NCBI RefSeq assembly: GCF_004028635.1
Contig: NZ_RQJW01000007.1
Location: 248,001-312,000, forward strand
DNA: 64,000 nt
Source of the DNA: Streptomyces cyaneus
GTDB taxonomy: Bacteria; Actinomycetota; Actinomycetes; Streptomycetales; Streptomycetaceae
Direction: 5' to 3'
In this document: positions 8,418 to 17,415 of the stretch, one piece after another
How the letters are laid out: each line of letters opens with the position of its first letter
How positions within the stretch are numbered: position 1 is the stretch's first letter
Translations under genes and position numbers: made by a program
The notes under the pieces: generated by a model
What the model was told of the DNA's origin: nothing
Databases searched by the model: none
The model's input: only the letters and a program-made list of their open reading frames with translations

Positions 8418-9647
8418 TCACTGATCGAAGGACAGGTCGAGCATCCGGATCGCGTTTCCGCGCAGCAGCTTGTACGCCACCTCGTCGGAGAGCCCGCCCA
8501 CATGCTCCGCGGCCACCCGCTTCGTCTCCGGCCACGTCGAGTCGACGTGCGGATAGTCCGTCTCGAAGGTCGCGTTGTCGACGCCGACCGTCTCGATCGC
8601 CTCGATGCCGTGCTTGTCCCGGAAGAAGCAGCAGAAGATCTGGCGGTAGTAGTACGTCGACGGCGGCTCCGGGATCAGGTCCTTCACGCCGCCCCAGGCC
8701 CGGTGCTCCTCCCAGACGTCGTCCGCGCGCTCCAGGGCGTACGGGATCCAGCCCATCTGGCCCTCGCTGTAGGCGAGTTTGAGCCGCGGGAACTTCACCA
8801 GGACCCCGGAGAAGAGGAAGTCCATCATCGACGCCATGGCGTTGTTGAAGGACAGGGACGCCTGGACCGCGGGCGGGGCGTCCGGGGAGGCGGCCGGCAT
8901 CTGGGAGGAGGACCCGATGTGCATGTTGACGACCGTGCCGGTCTCCTCGCAGGCCCGGAAGAACGGGTCCCAGTAGCCGGAGTGGATGGAGGGCAGCCCC
9001 AGATACGTCGGGATCTCGCTGAACGTCACCGCCCGCACCCCGCGTGCCGCGTTCCGGTGGATCTCCGCGACGGCGAGGTCGATGTCCCACAGCGGGATCA
9101 GGCACAGCGGGATCAGCCGGCCACCGCTGTCGCCGCACCACTCCTCGACCATCCAGTCGTTGTAGGCGCGCACACAGGCCAGCCCGACCTCCTTGTCCTT
9201 GGCCTCGGCGAAGGTCTGGCCGCAAAAGCGCGGGAAGGTGGGGAAGCAGAGCGAGGCCTCGACATGGTTGATGTCCATGTCCGCCAGCCGGGCCTTGGGG
9301 TCCCAGCAGCCGCGCCGCATCTGCTCGCGGGTGATGCCGTCCAGCGTCATCTCGTCCCGGGAGAAGCCGACGGCCGCGATGATGCGCTTGTACGGGAAGA
9401 GGTCGCCCTCGTACTCCCACCAGTCGGTGATCTGACCGTCCGGGTCCGTGGTGAACCGGTACTTCCCGCCGATGTACTCGAGTTCGCCGATACCGGCGGT
9501 GAGGGGCTTCGGGCCCCGGTCCCGGTACTTGGCCGGGAGCCAGGTCTCGAAGAGGTGCGCGGGCTCGATCACATGATCGTCCACGCTGATGACCTTGGGC
9601 AGATCCTTGGTGCTGCTGTCGGTGGTACTGCGGTGGGCGGTCGCCAC
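8418..9647 (-). CDS. Amidohydrolase 2 (ACMSD-like) family metal-dependent hydrolase
   Basis: About 409 aa. The N-terminal VISVDDHVIEP is the metal-ligand strand of the amidohydrolase_2/ACMSD-like TIM-barrel family, followed by LADMDINHVEASLCFP, VVNMHIGSSSQ, LAYSEGQMGWIPYALER and FETDYPHVDSTWP, which are the usual barrel-strand signatures. It should be a cytoplasmic zinc-dependent hydrolase or decarboxylase acting on a ring or acyl compound; the substrate is unknown. GTG at 9647 is preferred because gaggggg lies 8-9 bp upstream; the open frame extends further to 9722 but runs through the operator. It is probably regulated through the repeats at 9688-9728. Confidence 0.85.
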   Translation of the reverse strand: MATAHRSTTDSSTKDLPKVISVDDHVIEPAHLFETWLPAKYRDRGPKPLTAGIGELEYIGGKYRFTTDPDGQITDWWEYEGDLFPYKRIIAAVGFSRDEMTLDGITREQMRRGCWDPKARLADMDINHVEASLCFPTFPRFCGQTFAEAKDKEVGLACVRAYNDWMVEEWCGDSGGRLIPLCLIPLWDIDLAVAEIHRNAARGVRAVTFSEIPTYLGLPSIHSGYWDPFFRACEETGTVVNMHIGSSSQMPAASPDAPPAVQASLSFNNAMASMMDFLFSGVLVKFPRLKLAYSEGQMGWIPYALERADDVWEEHRAWGGVKDLIPEPPSTYYYRQIFCCFFRDKHGIEAIETVGVDNATFETDYPHVDSTWPETKRVAAEHVGGLSDEVAYKLLRGNAIRMLDLSFDQ

Positions 9648-9687
9648 GTCTGGCCCCCTCGTGCCTGCCGGCGGACCGCGGAATCCG

Positions 9688-9728
9688 AATCCGACGGTCC
9701 ACATCCTAATCTGACGGTCCATCAGATT
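9688..9728. promoter_or_regulatory. Direct plus inverted repeat operator upstream of the amidohydrolase
   Basis: A 14-bp unit aatcYgacggtcca occurs twice, at 9688-9701 and 9708-9721, exactly 20 bp apart. The second copy also forms an inverted repeat (aatctga 9708-9714, tcagatt 9722-9728). Two-turn spacing and location 41-80 bp before the GTG fit a TetR-like operator. No regulator gene is adjacent. Confidence 0.55.
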
Positions 9729-9864
9729 TGTGGTTCACAGTAGGGGGACTCCCCGGCGACGGCAAGGGGCCATCCGGTCGGCGGCGAAACGGGGAGGGTG
9801 CGCGAAGGTCCGACGCGGAACGCTGATCCGCGCCCTCGCGCACGGCGATCTGGCCCCGAAGGGC

Positions 9865-10662
9865 TCAGTTGTTCCAGCTCTCGTCGTACGGGTCCGTCGG
9901 CTCCGCCACCGGTTTCGCCTCCGTGACCTCGATGAACGGGATCGGGCCGCCGTTGACCGGGTCCTTGGCGCGGCGCGGGGTGTAGGTGCCGGTGATCTGG
10001 AGCCAGGTGTCCGGCTGGAGGACCGGGGGGATGCGGCCGGTGAGGGCGACCTTGACCGGTTGGGCGTCGGCGGCGCAGCAGTTGAGGGCCATGCGGACGA
10101 GGTAGGGGGTGCCGTCGCGGTCCAGGGCCAGGAATCCGGTGAGCTGGACGCGGCGGTCGTGGAGGGTACGGCCGTGGTCGTAGACGGCGCGGCCCGCGTA
10201 GTCGACCACGCTGAGGCGCAGGGGGTCGGCGGCGGGGAGGGACGGATAGGCGAGGGGTTCCTGGAGGGCCGTACCGGTGCGGGTCGCGCTGTAGGAGCCG
10301 AGGGCGGGCGGGGCCACCAGGATCAGGGCGAAGAGGGGGAGGACGAGGAGCCAGGAGACTCGGGGTTCGCGGTGGGTGTGGGCGTGGGCGTCAGCACCAG
10401 CGTGAGTGTGGGCGTCCCTGCCGCTGTCCTGGTCGGCGTCGTGCCGCACGTCCTGATCGGCCTCGCGCTGCTTCTGTGCCCGCGTCCGCTGTCGCTCGTA
10501 CCAGACCGTCGCCACCGCCGCCGCGATCAGCACCGCGCCGGACACCAGCACCAGCGGGCGCAGGCCCTGCTTGACGTACCGCAGATAGAGGTCGGTCGTG
10601 GCCGCGTGCAGCAGGGACGCACCCAGCAGGAACAGGACGGCGGCCTGGGCCTGGCGGTTCAC
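9865..10662 (-). CDS. TIGR03943 family putative permease subunit (YcgQ-like)
   Basis: About 265 aa. Two membrane helices occur in the first ~55 residues, then a His/Asp-rich loop (HTHAGADAHAHTHRE), a further helix (WLLVLPLFALILV), and a C-terminal extracytoplasmic domain containing MALNCCAADAQPV and a WLQITGTY segment typical of TIGR03943. The family is always seen next to a DUF318-type permease, as here; their start and stop overlap (GTGA at 10659-10662). The His-rich loop suggests metal contact, but the transported species is not established for this family. Confidence 0.85.
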   Translation of the reverse strand: MNRQAQAAVLFLLGASLLHAATTDLYLRYVKQGLRPLVLVSGAVLIAAAVATVWYERQRTRAQKQREADQDVRHDADQDSGRDAHTHAGADAHAHTHREPRVSWLLVLPLFALILVAPPALGSYSATRTGTALQEPLAYPSLPAADPLRLSVVDYAGRAVYDHGRTLHDRRVQLTGFLALDRDGTPYLVRMALNCCAADAQPVKVALTGRIPPVLQPDTWLQITGTYTPRRAKDPVNGGPIPFIEVTEAKPVAEPTDPYDESWNN

Positions 10663-11681
10663 AGGATCACCGCCCCCGTGAGCACCGACACGAGCACGGC
10701 CAGCGCGAACGTGGCCGGTGCGAAGCGCAGGGCGAAGGCGCGGCCGAAGGTGCCCGCCTGCATCGCGAAAAGCTTCAGGTCGATCATCGGGCCCACGACG
10801 AGGAAGGTGAGGCGGGCCGTGAGCGAGAACTGCGACAGCGACGCCGCCACGAACGCGTCCGCCTCCGAGCAGATCGACAGCACCACGGCGAGGATCGCGA
10901 GGGCGAGGACCGCCAGCACCGGGTTCTCGGCCGCCGTGCGCAGCCAGCTCTCCGGGGCCACCGCCTTCAGGGTCGCCGCCGCCATCGCGCCGACCACGAG
11001 GAAGCCGCCCGCATGCATCACGTCGTGCCGGACGGAGCCCCAGAAGGCCTCGCCCCTGCTCTGGCCGTCGTGGGACGGATGGGACGGCGGCTTCAGCCAG
11101 TCGGTACGGCCGAGGCGCAGCCACAGCCAGCCCATCGCACAGGCCACCAGCAGGCTGGCGACCAGGCGGGCGAGGACCATCTCCGGATCGCCGGGGAAGG
11201 CTACGGCCGTCGCCGTGAGCACGATCGGGTTGATCGCGGGGGCGGACAGCAGGAACGCCAGCGCCGCGGCCGGAGTGACTCCGCGCCGCACCAGCGCTCC
11301 GGCCACCGGCACGGACGCGCACTCGCAGCCGGGCAGCACCGCGCCCGCCGCTGAGGCGACCGGGACGGCAAGGGCGGGGCGGCTCGGCAGCGCGCGGGCG
11401 AAGAAGGACGGCGGCACGAACACCGCGATCGCCGCCGAGAGCAGCACGCCCAGCACCAGGAACGGCAGCGCCTGGACCATCACCGCGACGAACACCGTCG
11501 TCCAGCTCTGCATCACCGGTGCGGCGAGGGCGCGGCGGATCGGGCTCTGCAGCAGCACCAGCACGAGCATGAGCATGGTGAGGAGGAGGGGGGAGTTGAG
11601 GTGCCTGCCCTCCGCCTCCACCGAACTCGCCGGATCGCTGCGGTCGTCGGTCCGCTGCGGGACGGTCTTGGTGATCGCCAC
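10659..11681 (-). CDS. Permease of the DUF318 / ArsP_1-like family
   Basis: About 340 aa with about eight predicted membrane helices. The conserved GAVLPGCECASVPVAGALVRR signature with CxC, FLLSAPAINPIVL and the second-half SICSEADAFVAASL identify the DUF318/PF03773 permease family (YcgR, and ArsP organoarsenical exporters in the same superfamily). GTG start after ggaggt. It forms a two-gene operon with the TIGR03943 protein. The PGCECAS cysteines suggest a soft-metal or thiol-reactive substrate, but this is inference. It is divergent from the dual TrkA-N gene. Confidence 0.85.
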   Translation of the reverse strand: MAITKTVPQRTDDRSDPASSVEAEGRHLNSPLLLTMLMLVLVLLQSPIRRALAAPVMQSWTTVFVAVMVQALPFLVLGVLLSAAIAVFVPPSFFARALPSRPALAVPVASAAGAVLPGCECASVPVAGALVRRGVTPAAALAFLLSAPAINPIVLTATAVAFPGDPEMVLARLVASLLVACAMGWLWLRLGRTDWLKPPSHPSHDGQSRGEAFWGSVRHDVMHAGGFLVVGAMAAATLKAVAPESWLRTAAENPVLAVLALAILAVVLSICSEADAFVAASLSQFSLTARLTFLVVGPMIDLKLFAMQAGTFGRAFALRFAPATFALAVLVSVLTGAVIL

Positions 11682-11816
11682 GGGCGAGGTACCTCCGGTG
11701 GTGCGGAAGGGCGCTGATTTCCCTCCCCTCTCATACGGACGGCCGGGCGCGGGCGTTCAGGTTCCGAGGGGGGCGCCTGTGGAACCACCCGTCCCAGTGA
11801 GGCAGTCTTTCCCCTT

Positions 11817-13835
11817 GTGGCGAGCGTTCCGAATCAGGGCTTAGGGAGTGACACGGCCGCGCACATGGTGGTGTGCGGCGACGACGGGCTCGCGCACCGG
11901 CTTGCCGCCGAGTTGCGCGGGGTGTACGGCGAACAGGTCACGCTCGTCGTGCCGCCCTCCGAGCGCACGGTACGGCCGCCGGTCGTGGGCCGGGCCCGGG
12001 CCGCGTCGGCGGCGCTGCTCGACCGGGTGGTGAACGCGGCCGTCAACCGGGCCGGCGGCGGGGCCGTCGGTGGCAGCGAACCGGCCGGGAGCGTACGGGT
12101 GGTGGAGGCCGCCGAGGCCACCGAGGAGGCGTTCGCCGAGGTGGGCGTGGAACGGGCCGCCGCGCTCGCCCTCGTCTATGACGACGACGAGACCAACATC
12201 CGCGCCGCCCTCACCGCCCGCCGTCTCAACCCCCGCCTCCGGCTCGTGCTGCGCCTGTACAACCGCCGGTTGGGCCAGCACATCGAGGAACTCCTCGACC
12301 AGGCGGCCACATTGGCGACGGGCACGGACGACGCCGGTCTGGACCCCTCCACGACGGTCCTGTCCGACGCCGATACGGCCGCCCCCGCGCTGGCCGCCTC
12401 CGCCGTCGCCGGCACCACCAAGGTCGTACAGACGGACGGCCTGCTGCTGCGTGCGGTGGAACGCCCGCCGCTGCGGCCCGGTCAGATGCCCCCTGCCGGG
12501 CTGGCCACGCTGGCCCTGCTGTCCACGAACGGCAACGAACCGGCCGCAGCGGCTGGTTCGGACGGTTCGCATGGTTCGCATGGTTCGGGCGGTTCGGACG
12601 GCAGTGGCGAGCAAGGGCCGCTGCTGCTGCCGGACGCGGCGACGGTGCAGCGGGCCAGGGGGCGTGGGAGGGTCGTCCTGGAGCAGGTGTCGTTCGCCGG
12701 CCCGTCGATGGCCTCGAGTCGCGGAGGGGCAGGCGTCGTACCGGCGTTCGCGTCGCTGTTCTCGCGGCGGTTGCGGTGGTCGCTGGCCGGGCTGGTGGGG
12801 TGTGTCGCGGCACTGGCCGTGGCCCTGACGGTGGTGACCGGGGAACACCCGCTCTACGCCACTTACATGACCCTCCTCGACCTCTTCGCCATCAACGAAC
12901 CCGCCCTCCACCAGGGCCTGGCCCGCCAGATCCTCCAGCTCCTGTCCGGGCTGATGGGTCTGCTGCTGCTTCCGGTGCTGCTGGCGGCGGTACTGGAGGC
13001 CCTGGGCACGTTCCGCTCCGCGTCCGCCCTGCGCAAACCGCCGCGCGGACTGGGCGGGCATGTGGTGCTGCTCGGACTGGGCAAGATCGGCACCCGGGTG
13101 CTGACGCGGCTGCGGGAACTGCACATCCCCGTGGTGTGCGTCGAGGCCGACCCCGAGGCGCGCGGGCTGGCGACGGCGCGGCGGCTGCGGGTGCCGGTGG
13201 TGCTCGGGGACGTCACTCAGGAGGGCGTCCTGGAGGCGGCGAAGATCCACCGGGCGCATGCGCTCCTGGCGGTGACCAGCGCCGACACGACGAACCTCGA
13301 AGCCGCCCTGTACGCCCGCTCCGTCCGCCCCGACCTTCGCGTGGTCCTGCGCCTGTACGACGACGACTTCGCCACCGCCGTCTACCGCACCCTGCGTGCC
13401 GCGCACCCCTACGCGTCCACGCGCAGCCGGAGCGTGACGCATCTGGCCGCGCCCGCGTTCGCCGGGGCGATGATGGGGCGCCAGATCCTGGGCGCCATTC
13501 CGGTCGAGCGGCGGGTGCTCCTGTTCGCGGCGGTGGATGTGGCCGGGCATGCGCAACTGGAGGACAAGACCGTCGGTCAGGCCTTTCGGGCGGGTGCGTG
13601 GCGGGTGCTGGCGGTGGATCGGAGCGGGCGGGACGAGCGGCGCGACGATCGCCGGGAGGAACCGGCGGTGGAGGAGGCGTACGAGGACGGGCGGGCGGGT
13701 GGTACGTCGGGGTGGGTGTGGGACCTGCCCGACAACTACGTTCTCCAGAAGGAGGATCGGGTGGTACTGGCCGCCACCCGGCGGGGGTTGGCGGAACTGT
13801 TGGGGCGGCGGTCGCGGGAGCGGGCGGAGGCTTAG
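11817..13835 (+). CDS. Membrane protein with two TrkA-N (RCK) NAD-binding domains
   Basis: 672 aa. Residues ~15-180 form a first TrkA-N/RCK domain, beginning HMVVCGDDGLAHRLAAEL and including RAALTARRLNPRLRLVLRLY. A Gly/Ser/His-rich linker follows (~240-265). Two hydrophobic helices occupy ~320-395. A second, canonical Rossmann domain begins GGHVVLLGLGKIGTRVLTRL at ~415 and is followed by a TrkA-C-like tail. The layout resembles RCK-gated potassium channels, but the stretch between the two helices has no TVGYG-type selectivity filter. It may be a ligand-gated regulator of another channel, or a modified channel. GTG start with no clear Shine-Dalgarno. Confidence 0.82.
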   Translation: MASVPNQGLGSDTAAHMVVCGDDGLAHRLAAELRGVYGEQVTLVVPPSERTVRPPVVGRARAASAALLDRVVNAAVNRAGGGAVGGSEPAGSVRVVEAAEATEEAFAEVGVERAAALALVYDDDETNIRAALTARRLNPRLRLVLRLYNRRLGQHIEELLDQAATLATGTDDAGLDPSTTVLSDADTAAPALAASAVAGTTKVVQTDGLLLRAVERPPLRPGQMPPAGLATLALLSTNGNEPAAAAGSDGSHGSHGSGGSDGSGEQGPLLLPDAATVQRARGRGRVVLEQVSFAGPSMASSRGGAGVVPAFASLFSRRLRWSLAGLVGCVAALAVALTVVTGEHPLYATYMTLLDLFAINEPALHQGLARQILQLLSGLMGLLLLPVLLAAVLEALGTFRSASALRKPPRGLGGHVVLLGLGKIGTRVLTRLRELHIPVVCVEADPEARGLATARRLRVPVVLGDVTQEGVLEAAKIHRAHALLAVTSADTTNLEAALYARSVRPDLRVVLRLYDDDFATAVYRTLRAAHPYASTRSRSVTHLAAPAFAGAMMGRQILGAIPVERRVLLFAAVDVAGHAQLEDKTVGQAFRAGAWRVLAVDRSGRDERRDDRREEPAVEEAYEDGRAGGTSGWVWDLPDNYVLQKEDRVVLAATRRGLAELLGRRSRERAEA

Positions 13836-13871
13836 GCCGGGGGCCCGGGGCGGGGCCGCTGATGGTTGCAG

Positions 13872-14190
13872 CGCCCCCGCCGCCCCTACCCTTCCCGTCC
13901 TTGAAGGGGCTCCGCCCCTTCGACCCCGCCAGGGGGCTCCGCCCCCTGGACCCCCATCGGCCCTGAACGGGCCTCGTCCTCAAACGCCGGACGGGCTGGA
14001 TGATGCTGGCCGGCGCCGGGAAGTGACCGCCGCCGCAGTGAGGCAGAGCCCCCAGCGGGTGGGTGGGGGATCGGGACGGCCCTGCTCGTCCTCAAACGCC
14101 GGACGGGCTGAAATGCACGGACCGGCGTCCTGAAGCGCAGCGCAGTGGAAGTGACCGTCAGCGCCTCGAGGCACAGCCCCCAGCTGGCTG
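13872..14190. repeat. Dispersed intergenic repeat, copy A
   Basis: A GC-rich block downstream of the TrkA-N gene. It starts with cccgccgcccctacccttcc, then carries two hairpins of the type gaaggggctccgccccttc and cagggggctccgccccctg, then cctcgtcctcaaacgccgga twice and an agcccccagcgggtgggtg unit. The same blocks recur at 34984-35365 and, inverted, at 56388-56557. The hairpins could act as terminators for the convergent genes here. No coding sequence was recognised. Confidence 0.8.
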
Positions 14191-14198
14191 ATTGGGGG

Positions 14199-16037
14199 CT
14201 ACGGCTGGTGTGGCGCCCCCAAGTGGCGCTCTGCGAAGTCCAGTTCCAGCTGTACCTGCTTGATCCGCTCGTCCACCACCAGCGAGCCGTGCCCCGCGTC
14301 GTAGCGGTACACCTCGTGGACTGCCTCCCGGGACTGAAGGCGCTTCACATAGTTGTCGATCTGTCGGATCGGGCAGCGGGGGTCGTTCACGCCCGCCGAG
14401 ATGTAGACCGGTGCCTTGACCTGGTCGACGTACGTCAGTGGTGACGACGCCTCGAAGCGCTCCGGCACCTCCTCGGGTGTGCCGCCCAGCAGTGTGCGGT
14501 CCAGGGCCTTCAGTGACTCCATCTCGTCGTGGTACGCCGTGACGTAGTCGGCGACCGGGACCGCGGCGATGCCCAGGGTCCACGCGTCCGGCTGGGTGCC
14601 GAGGCCGAGGAGGGTGAGGTAGCCGCCCCACGAACCGCCGGTGAGGATCAGACGGGCGGGGTCGGCCAGGCCGGATGTCACCGCCCATTCCCGGACCGCC
14701 GCGATGTCCTCCAGCTCGATCAGCCCGACCCGGTGCTTGAGCGCGTCCGTCCAGGCGCGCCCGTAGCCCGTCGAGCCGCGGTAGTTGACCCGCACGACCG
14801 CGTACCCGTGGTCCACCCAGGCCGCCGGGCCCGCCGCGAACGAGTCGCTGTCGTGCCAGGTCGGGCCGCCGTGGATGTCGAAGACCGTCGGGAGCGGGCC
14901 CTCGGCGCCCTCAGGCCGCTGGACGAGAGCGTGGATGCGGCCGCCCGGGCCCTCCACCCACACGTCCTGGACCGGCACCGAGCCGGGGGACTTCATGCCG
15001 GGCGGGTCCAGCACCACGTGCCCCGTCGTCGACCGCACCGCCGACGGCTCGGCCGCCGACGACCACAGGTACTCCACGCTGCCGTCCGGACGGGCCGACG
15101 CCCCCGACACCGAGCCCGCCGGGGTCGGGATCCGCACCAGCTCACGCCGGGCCAGGTCGTAGCGGAACAGTTCGCTGCGGGCCTCGAAGCTGTGCGCGAT
15201 CAGCAGACCGGTGCCGTCGGGATACCACTCGGCGCTCACGTCACCGGGCAGCTCCAGCGCGAGGTCCGTCTCCTCCCCCGTCGTCACGTCCCACACCAGC
15301 GGCTCCCAGCGGCCGCGCCTCTGGTGGCCGATGAGCAGGCGCCCGTCGCCCTCCACCGGGGCGAAGCCCAGGACCTCCAGGCCCAGTTCCTCCGAGCCGC
15401 CCTTGGTGTCGTCGAGTTCCGCGACCGCCGTGCCGTCGGGACGCACCACGCGCAGCGCCGAGTGCATCGCGTCGCCGTGCTCGGTGTGCTCGATGGCGAT
15501 CAGCTTGCCGTCGTACGAGAGGTCGCCGACGCCCGCGGACTCGCGGTGGCGGTAGATCTCCAGCGGGGGCTCGCCGGTGCGGGCCAGATGGATCGTCGTA
15601 CCGTCCTCGTCCGTCGAGCGGCCCACGATCGCCGTACGGCCGTCCCGGCCCAGGGCGAGGCCCGCCGGGTACGACGGGTCCAGGCCCGGCGCCGCGAGCT
15701 CGTCCTCGCCGCCGTCGAACCGCTGGCGGCGCCAGACGCCGAACTCGTCACCGTCCTTGTCGTCGAACCACCAGATCCACGCGCCGTCCGGGGTGAGCAC
15801 GCCGTCCGTCGTGCCGTTCGGCCGGTCGGTCACCTGGCGCTGCTCGCCCGTCGACCGGTCCCAGGCGTACAGCTCGTACGTCCCTGTGGCGTTCGACACG
15901 AACAAGGAGCGGTCCGGGGCGTCCTCCGCCCAGTCGGGCAGCGACACCCGAGGCGCTCGGAAGCGCTTCTCCCAGTCCGGCATGTCCTTGTCCTGCTTGT
16001 GGTGATCCCGCGAATCGGACCCGTGGCTCTCAGTCAT
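14199..16037 (-). CDS. S9 family peptidase (prolyl oligopeptidase type)
   Basis: About 612 aa. The N-terminal ~350 residues form a beta-propeller-like region rich in DG/TxD repeats (SPDG-like LTPDGAWIWWF and others). The C-terminal alpha/beta-hydrolase domain has the nucleophile motif GGSWGGY (S469), the acid in SAGVNDPRCP (D552) and H583 in DAGHGS, giving a complete catalytic triad. No signal peptide is seen, so it is probably an intracellular oligopeptidase or acylaminoacyl peptidase. The start ATG at 16037 is preferred over upstream in-frame starts because it clears the divergent promoter region shared with the methyltransferase gene. Confidence 0.9.
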   Translation of the reverse strand: MTESHGSDSRDHHKQDKDMPDWEKRFRAPRVSLPDWAEDAPDRSLFVSNATGTYELYAWDRSTGEQRQVTDRPNGTTDGVLTPDGAWIWWFDDKDGDEFGVWRRQRFDGGEDELAAPGLDPSYPAGLALGRDGRTAIVGRSTDEDGTTIHLARTGEPPLEIYRHRESAGVGDLSYDGKLIAIEHTEHGDAMHSALRVVRPDGTAVAELDDTKGGSEELGLEVLGFAPVEGDGRLLIGHQRRGRWEPLVWDVTTGEETDLALELPGDVSAEWYPDGTGLLIAHSFEARSELFRYDLARRELVRIPTPAGSVSGASARPDGSVEYLWSSAAEPSAVRSTTGHVVLDPPGMKSPGSVPVQDVWVEGPGGRIHALVQRPEGAEGPLPTVFDIHGGPTWHDSDSFAAGPAAWVDHGYAVVRVNYRGSTGYGRAWTDALKHRVGLIELEDIAAVREWAVTSGLADPARLILTGGSWGGYLTLLGLGTQPDAWTLGIAAVPVADYVTAYHDEMESLKALDRTLLGGTPEEVPERFEASSPLTYVDQVKAPVYISAGVNDPRCPIRQIDNYVKRLQSREAVHEVYRYDAGHGSLVVDERIKQVQLELDFAERHLGAPHQP

Positions 16038-16107
16038 TGCCCCATAGTGCCTGGCCCGGCCGACAATTCGCTGGCGAGGTCCCCAGCCTGTGGATAACTT
16101 CGCGACC

Positions 16108-16932
16108 ATGCACTCCGCCATACCCACAGACTGGAATGAAGCCAACCGCGCGCTCTGGGACGAGCGCGTCCCGCTGCACGCGGCCGGCTCCTTCTACGAC
16201 CTCGACGGGTTCCGCGCCGGCGCCGACGCCCTGCGCGACTTCGAGCGGGCGGAGGTGGGGGACGTCACCGGCAGGTCGCTGCTGCACCTGCAGTGCCACA
16301 TGGGCCTCGACACCCTGTCCTGGGCCCGGCACGGCGCCGCCCGCGTCGTGGGCCTCGACTTCTCCGAACCCGCGGTGGACGTGGCCCGCTCGCTCGCCGC
16401 CGACCTCGGGCTCGGTCAGGACCGGGCGGCCTTCGTCGCGGCCGACGTGTACGACGCGGCGGAGGCGGTGCCGGACCCCGCGTACGACATCGTCTACACC
16501 GGCGGGGGCGCCCTGTGCTGGCTGCCCGACATCCGCCGCTGGGCCGAGACGGCGGCCTCGCTCGTCGCGCCGGGCGGGTTCCTCTACCTCGCCGAGTTCC
16601 ACCCGCTCACCGACGTCCTCGACGACGAGACGGGCTCCCGCATCGTCCGCGACTACTTCGACCGCGACGCCCAGGTGTACGACCTCCCCGGCACCTACGG
16701 GTCCGACAGCACCGACACGGTCAACAACCGCAGCGTCGAGTGGCAGCACCCGATCGGCGAGGTCGTGACCGCCCTCGCGGCGGCCGGACTGCGCATCGAG
16801 TTCCTGCACGAGCACGACGTCTCGCTGTTCCGCCGGTTCGAGTCCTTCGAGGCACGGGACGGCTACTACCGCTTCCCGGCGGGGCGGCCGCAGATTCCGC
16901 TGATGTACTCGCTGAAAGCCACCCGGAACTGA
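16108..16932 (+). CDS. Class I SAM-dependent methyltransferase
   Basis: About 274 aa. SAM motif I is LLHLQCHMGLDTLSWAR at ~60, followed by VVGLDFSEPAVDVAR (acidic residue contacting ribose), DIVYTGGGALCWLPD and the post-motif LVAPGGFLYLAEFHP. The family is common in actinomycetes as a small-molecule methyltransferase; the substrate is unknown. Two ATGs are available (16090 and 16108); the second matches the usual family start and is chosen. It is divergent from the S9 peptidase with only ~70 bp between, and is followed 52 bp later by the SnoaL-like gene. Confidence 0.85.
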   Translation: MHSAIPTDWNEANRALWDERVPLHAAGSFYDLDGFRAGADALRDFERAEVGDVTGRSLLHLQCHMGLDTLSWARHGAARVVGLDFSEPAVDVARSLAADLGLGQDRAAFVAADVYDAAEAVPDPAYDIVYTGGGALCWLPDIRRWAETAASLVAPGGFLYLAEFHPLTDVLDDETGSRIVRDYFDRDAQVYDLPGTYGSDSTDTVNNRSVEWQHPIGEVVTALAAAGLRIEFLHEHDVSLFRRFESFEARDGYYRFPAGRPQIPLMYSLKATRN

Positions 16933-16984
16933 CGTTTTCCCAGTTCAGGGCCGATTGTCAGTGGCGGGATGCAGACTCCTCGGC

Positions 16985-17359
16985 ATGACGGATCTGCGGA
17001 AGACAGTCGAGAGGTTCTGGGCCACCGCCGCGGCCCGGGAGTGGGACGCGTTCGCCGACACGCTGGCCGAGGACGTCGTCTACACACTGCCCCAGACGCG
17101 GGAGCGGATCAGTGGGCGGGAGCGGTATGTGCAGTTCAACCGGGAGTATCCGGGTGACTGGCGCCTGCGGATCGAGCGGGTCGTCGCCGAGCCTGGGCAG
17201 GTCGTGACCTGGCTCCACTTCACGGTGGGGCTGGAGGAGATGTACGGCATCTCCTTCTTCACGGGGGACGAGGACGGCCGAATATCCACCGTCACAGACT
17301 TCTGGCCGGAGCCTTACGAACCTCCAGCCGGCCGGGAACACCTCGTCGAGCGGTACTGA
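16985..17359 (+). CDS. SnoaL-like / nuclear transport factor 2 fold protein
   Basis: 124 aa. A typical NTF2-like cone: N-terminal helix RKTVERFWATAAAREWDAFA, then AEDVVYTLPQTRERISGRERY and a curved sheet ending ISTVTDFWPEPYEPP. Proteins of this fold bind small hydrophobic ligands or act as isomerases or cyclases; this one has no assignable catalytic pair. ATG at 16985 excludes the upstream in-frame extension, which lacks coding bias. It probably belongs with the methyltransferase just upstream. Confidence 0.8.
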   Translation: MTDLRKTVERFWATAAAREWDAFADTLAEDVVYTLPQTRERISGRERYVQFNREYPGDWRLRIERVVAEPGQVVTWLHFTVGLEEMYGISFFTGDEDGRISTVTDFWPEPYEPPAGREHLVERY

Positions 17360-17372
17360 GACGGGACCGGAC

Positions 17373-17395
17373 CCCGCGGCCGAGCCCTCCGCGGG
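17373..17395 (+). terminator. Short hairpin after the SnoaL-like gene
   Basis: Seven-bp perfect arms cccgcgg (17373-17379) and ccgcggg (17389-17395) with a 9-nt loop, 13 bp after the stop codon and before the SURF1 gene. It is modest in length; it could be a terminator or chance. Confidence 0.4.
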
Positions 17396-17415
17396 AGCCC
17401 CGTACCGTTGAGGGT

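Noticed and set aside
9865..11322. Longer (485-codon) version of the TIGR03943 protein
   Set aside because: The extension runs antiparallel in frame through the permease gene; the GTG at 10662 with a 4-bp overlap gives the normal family length.
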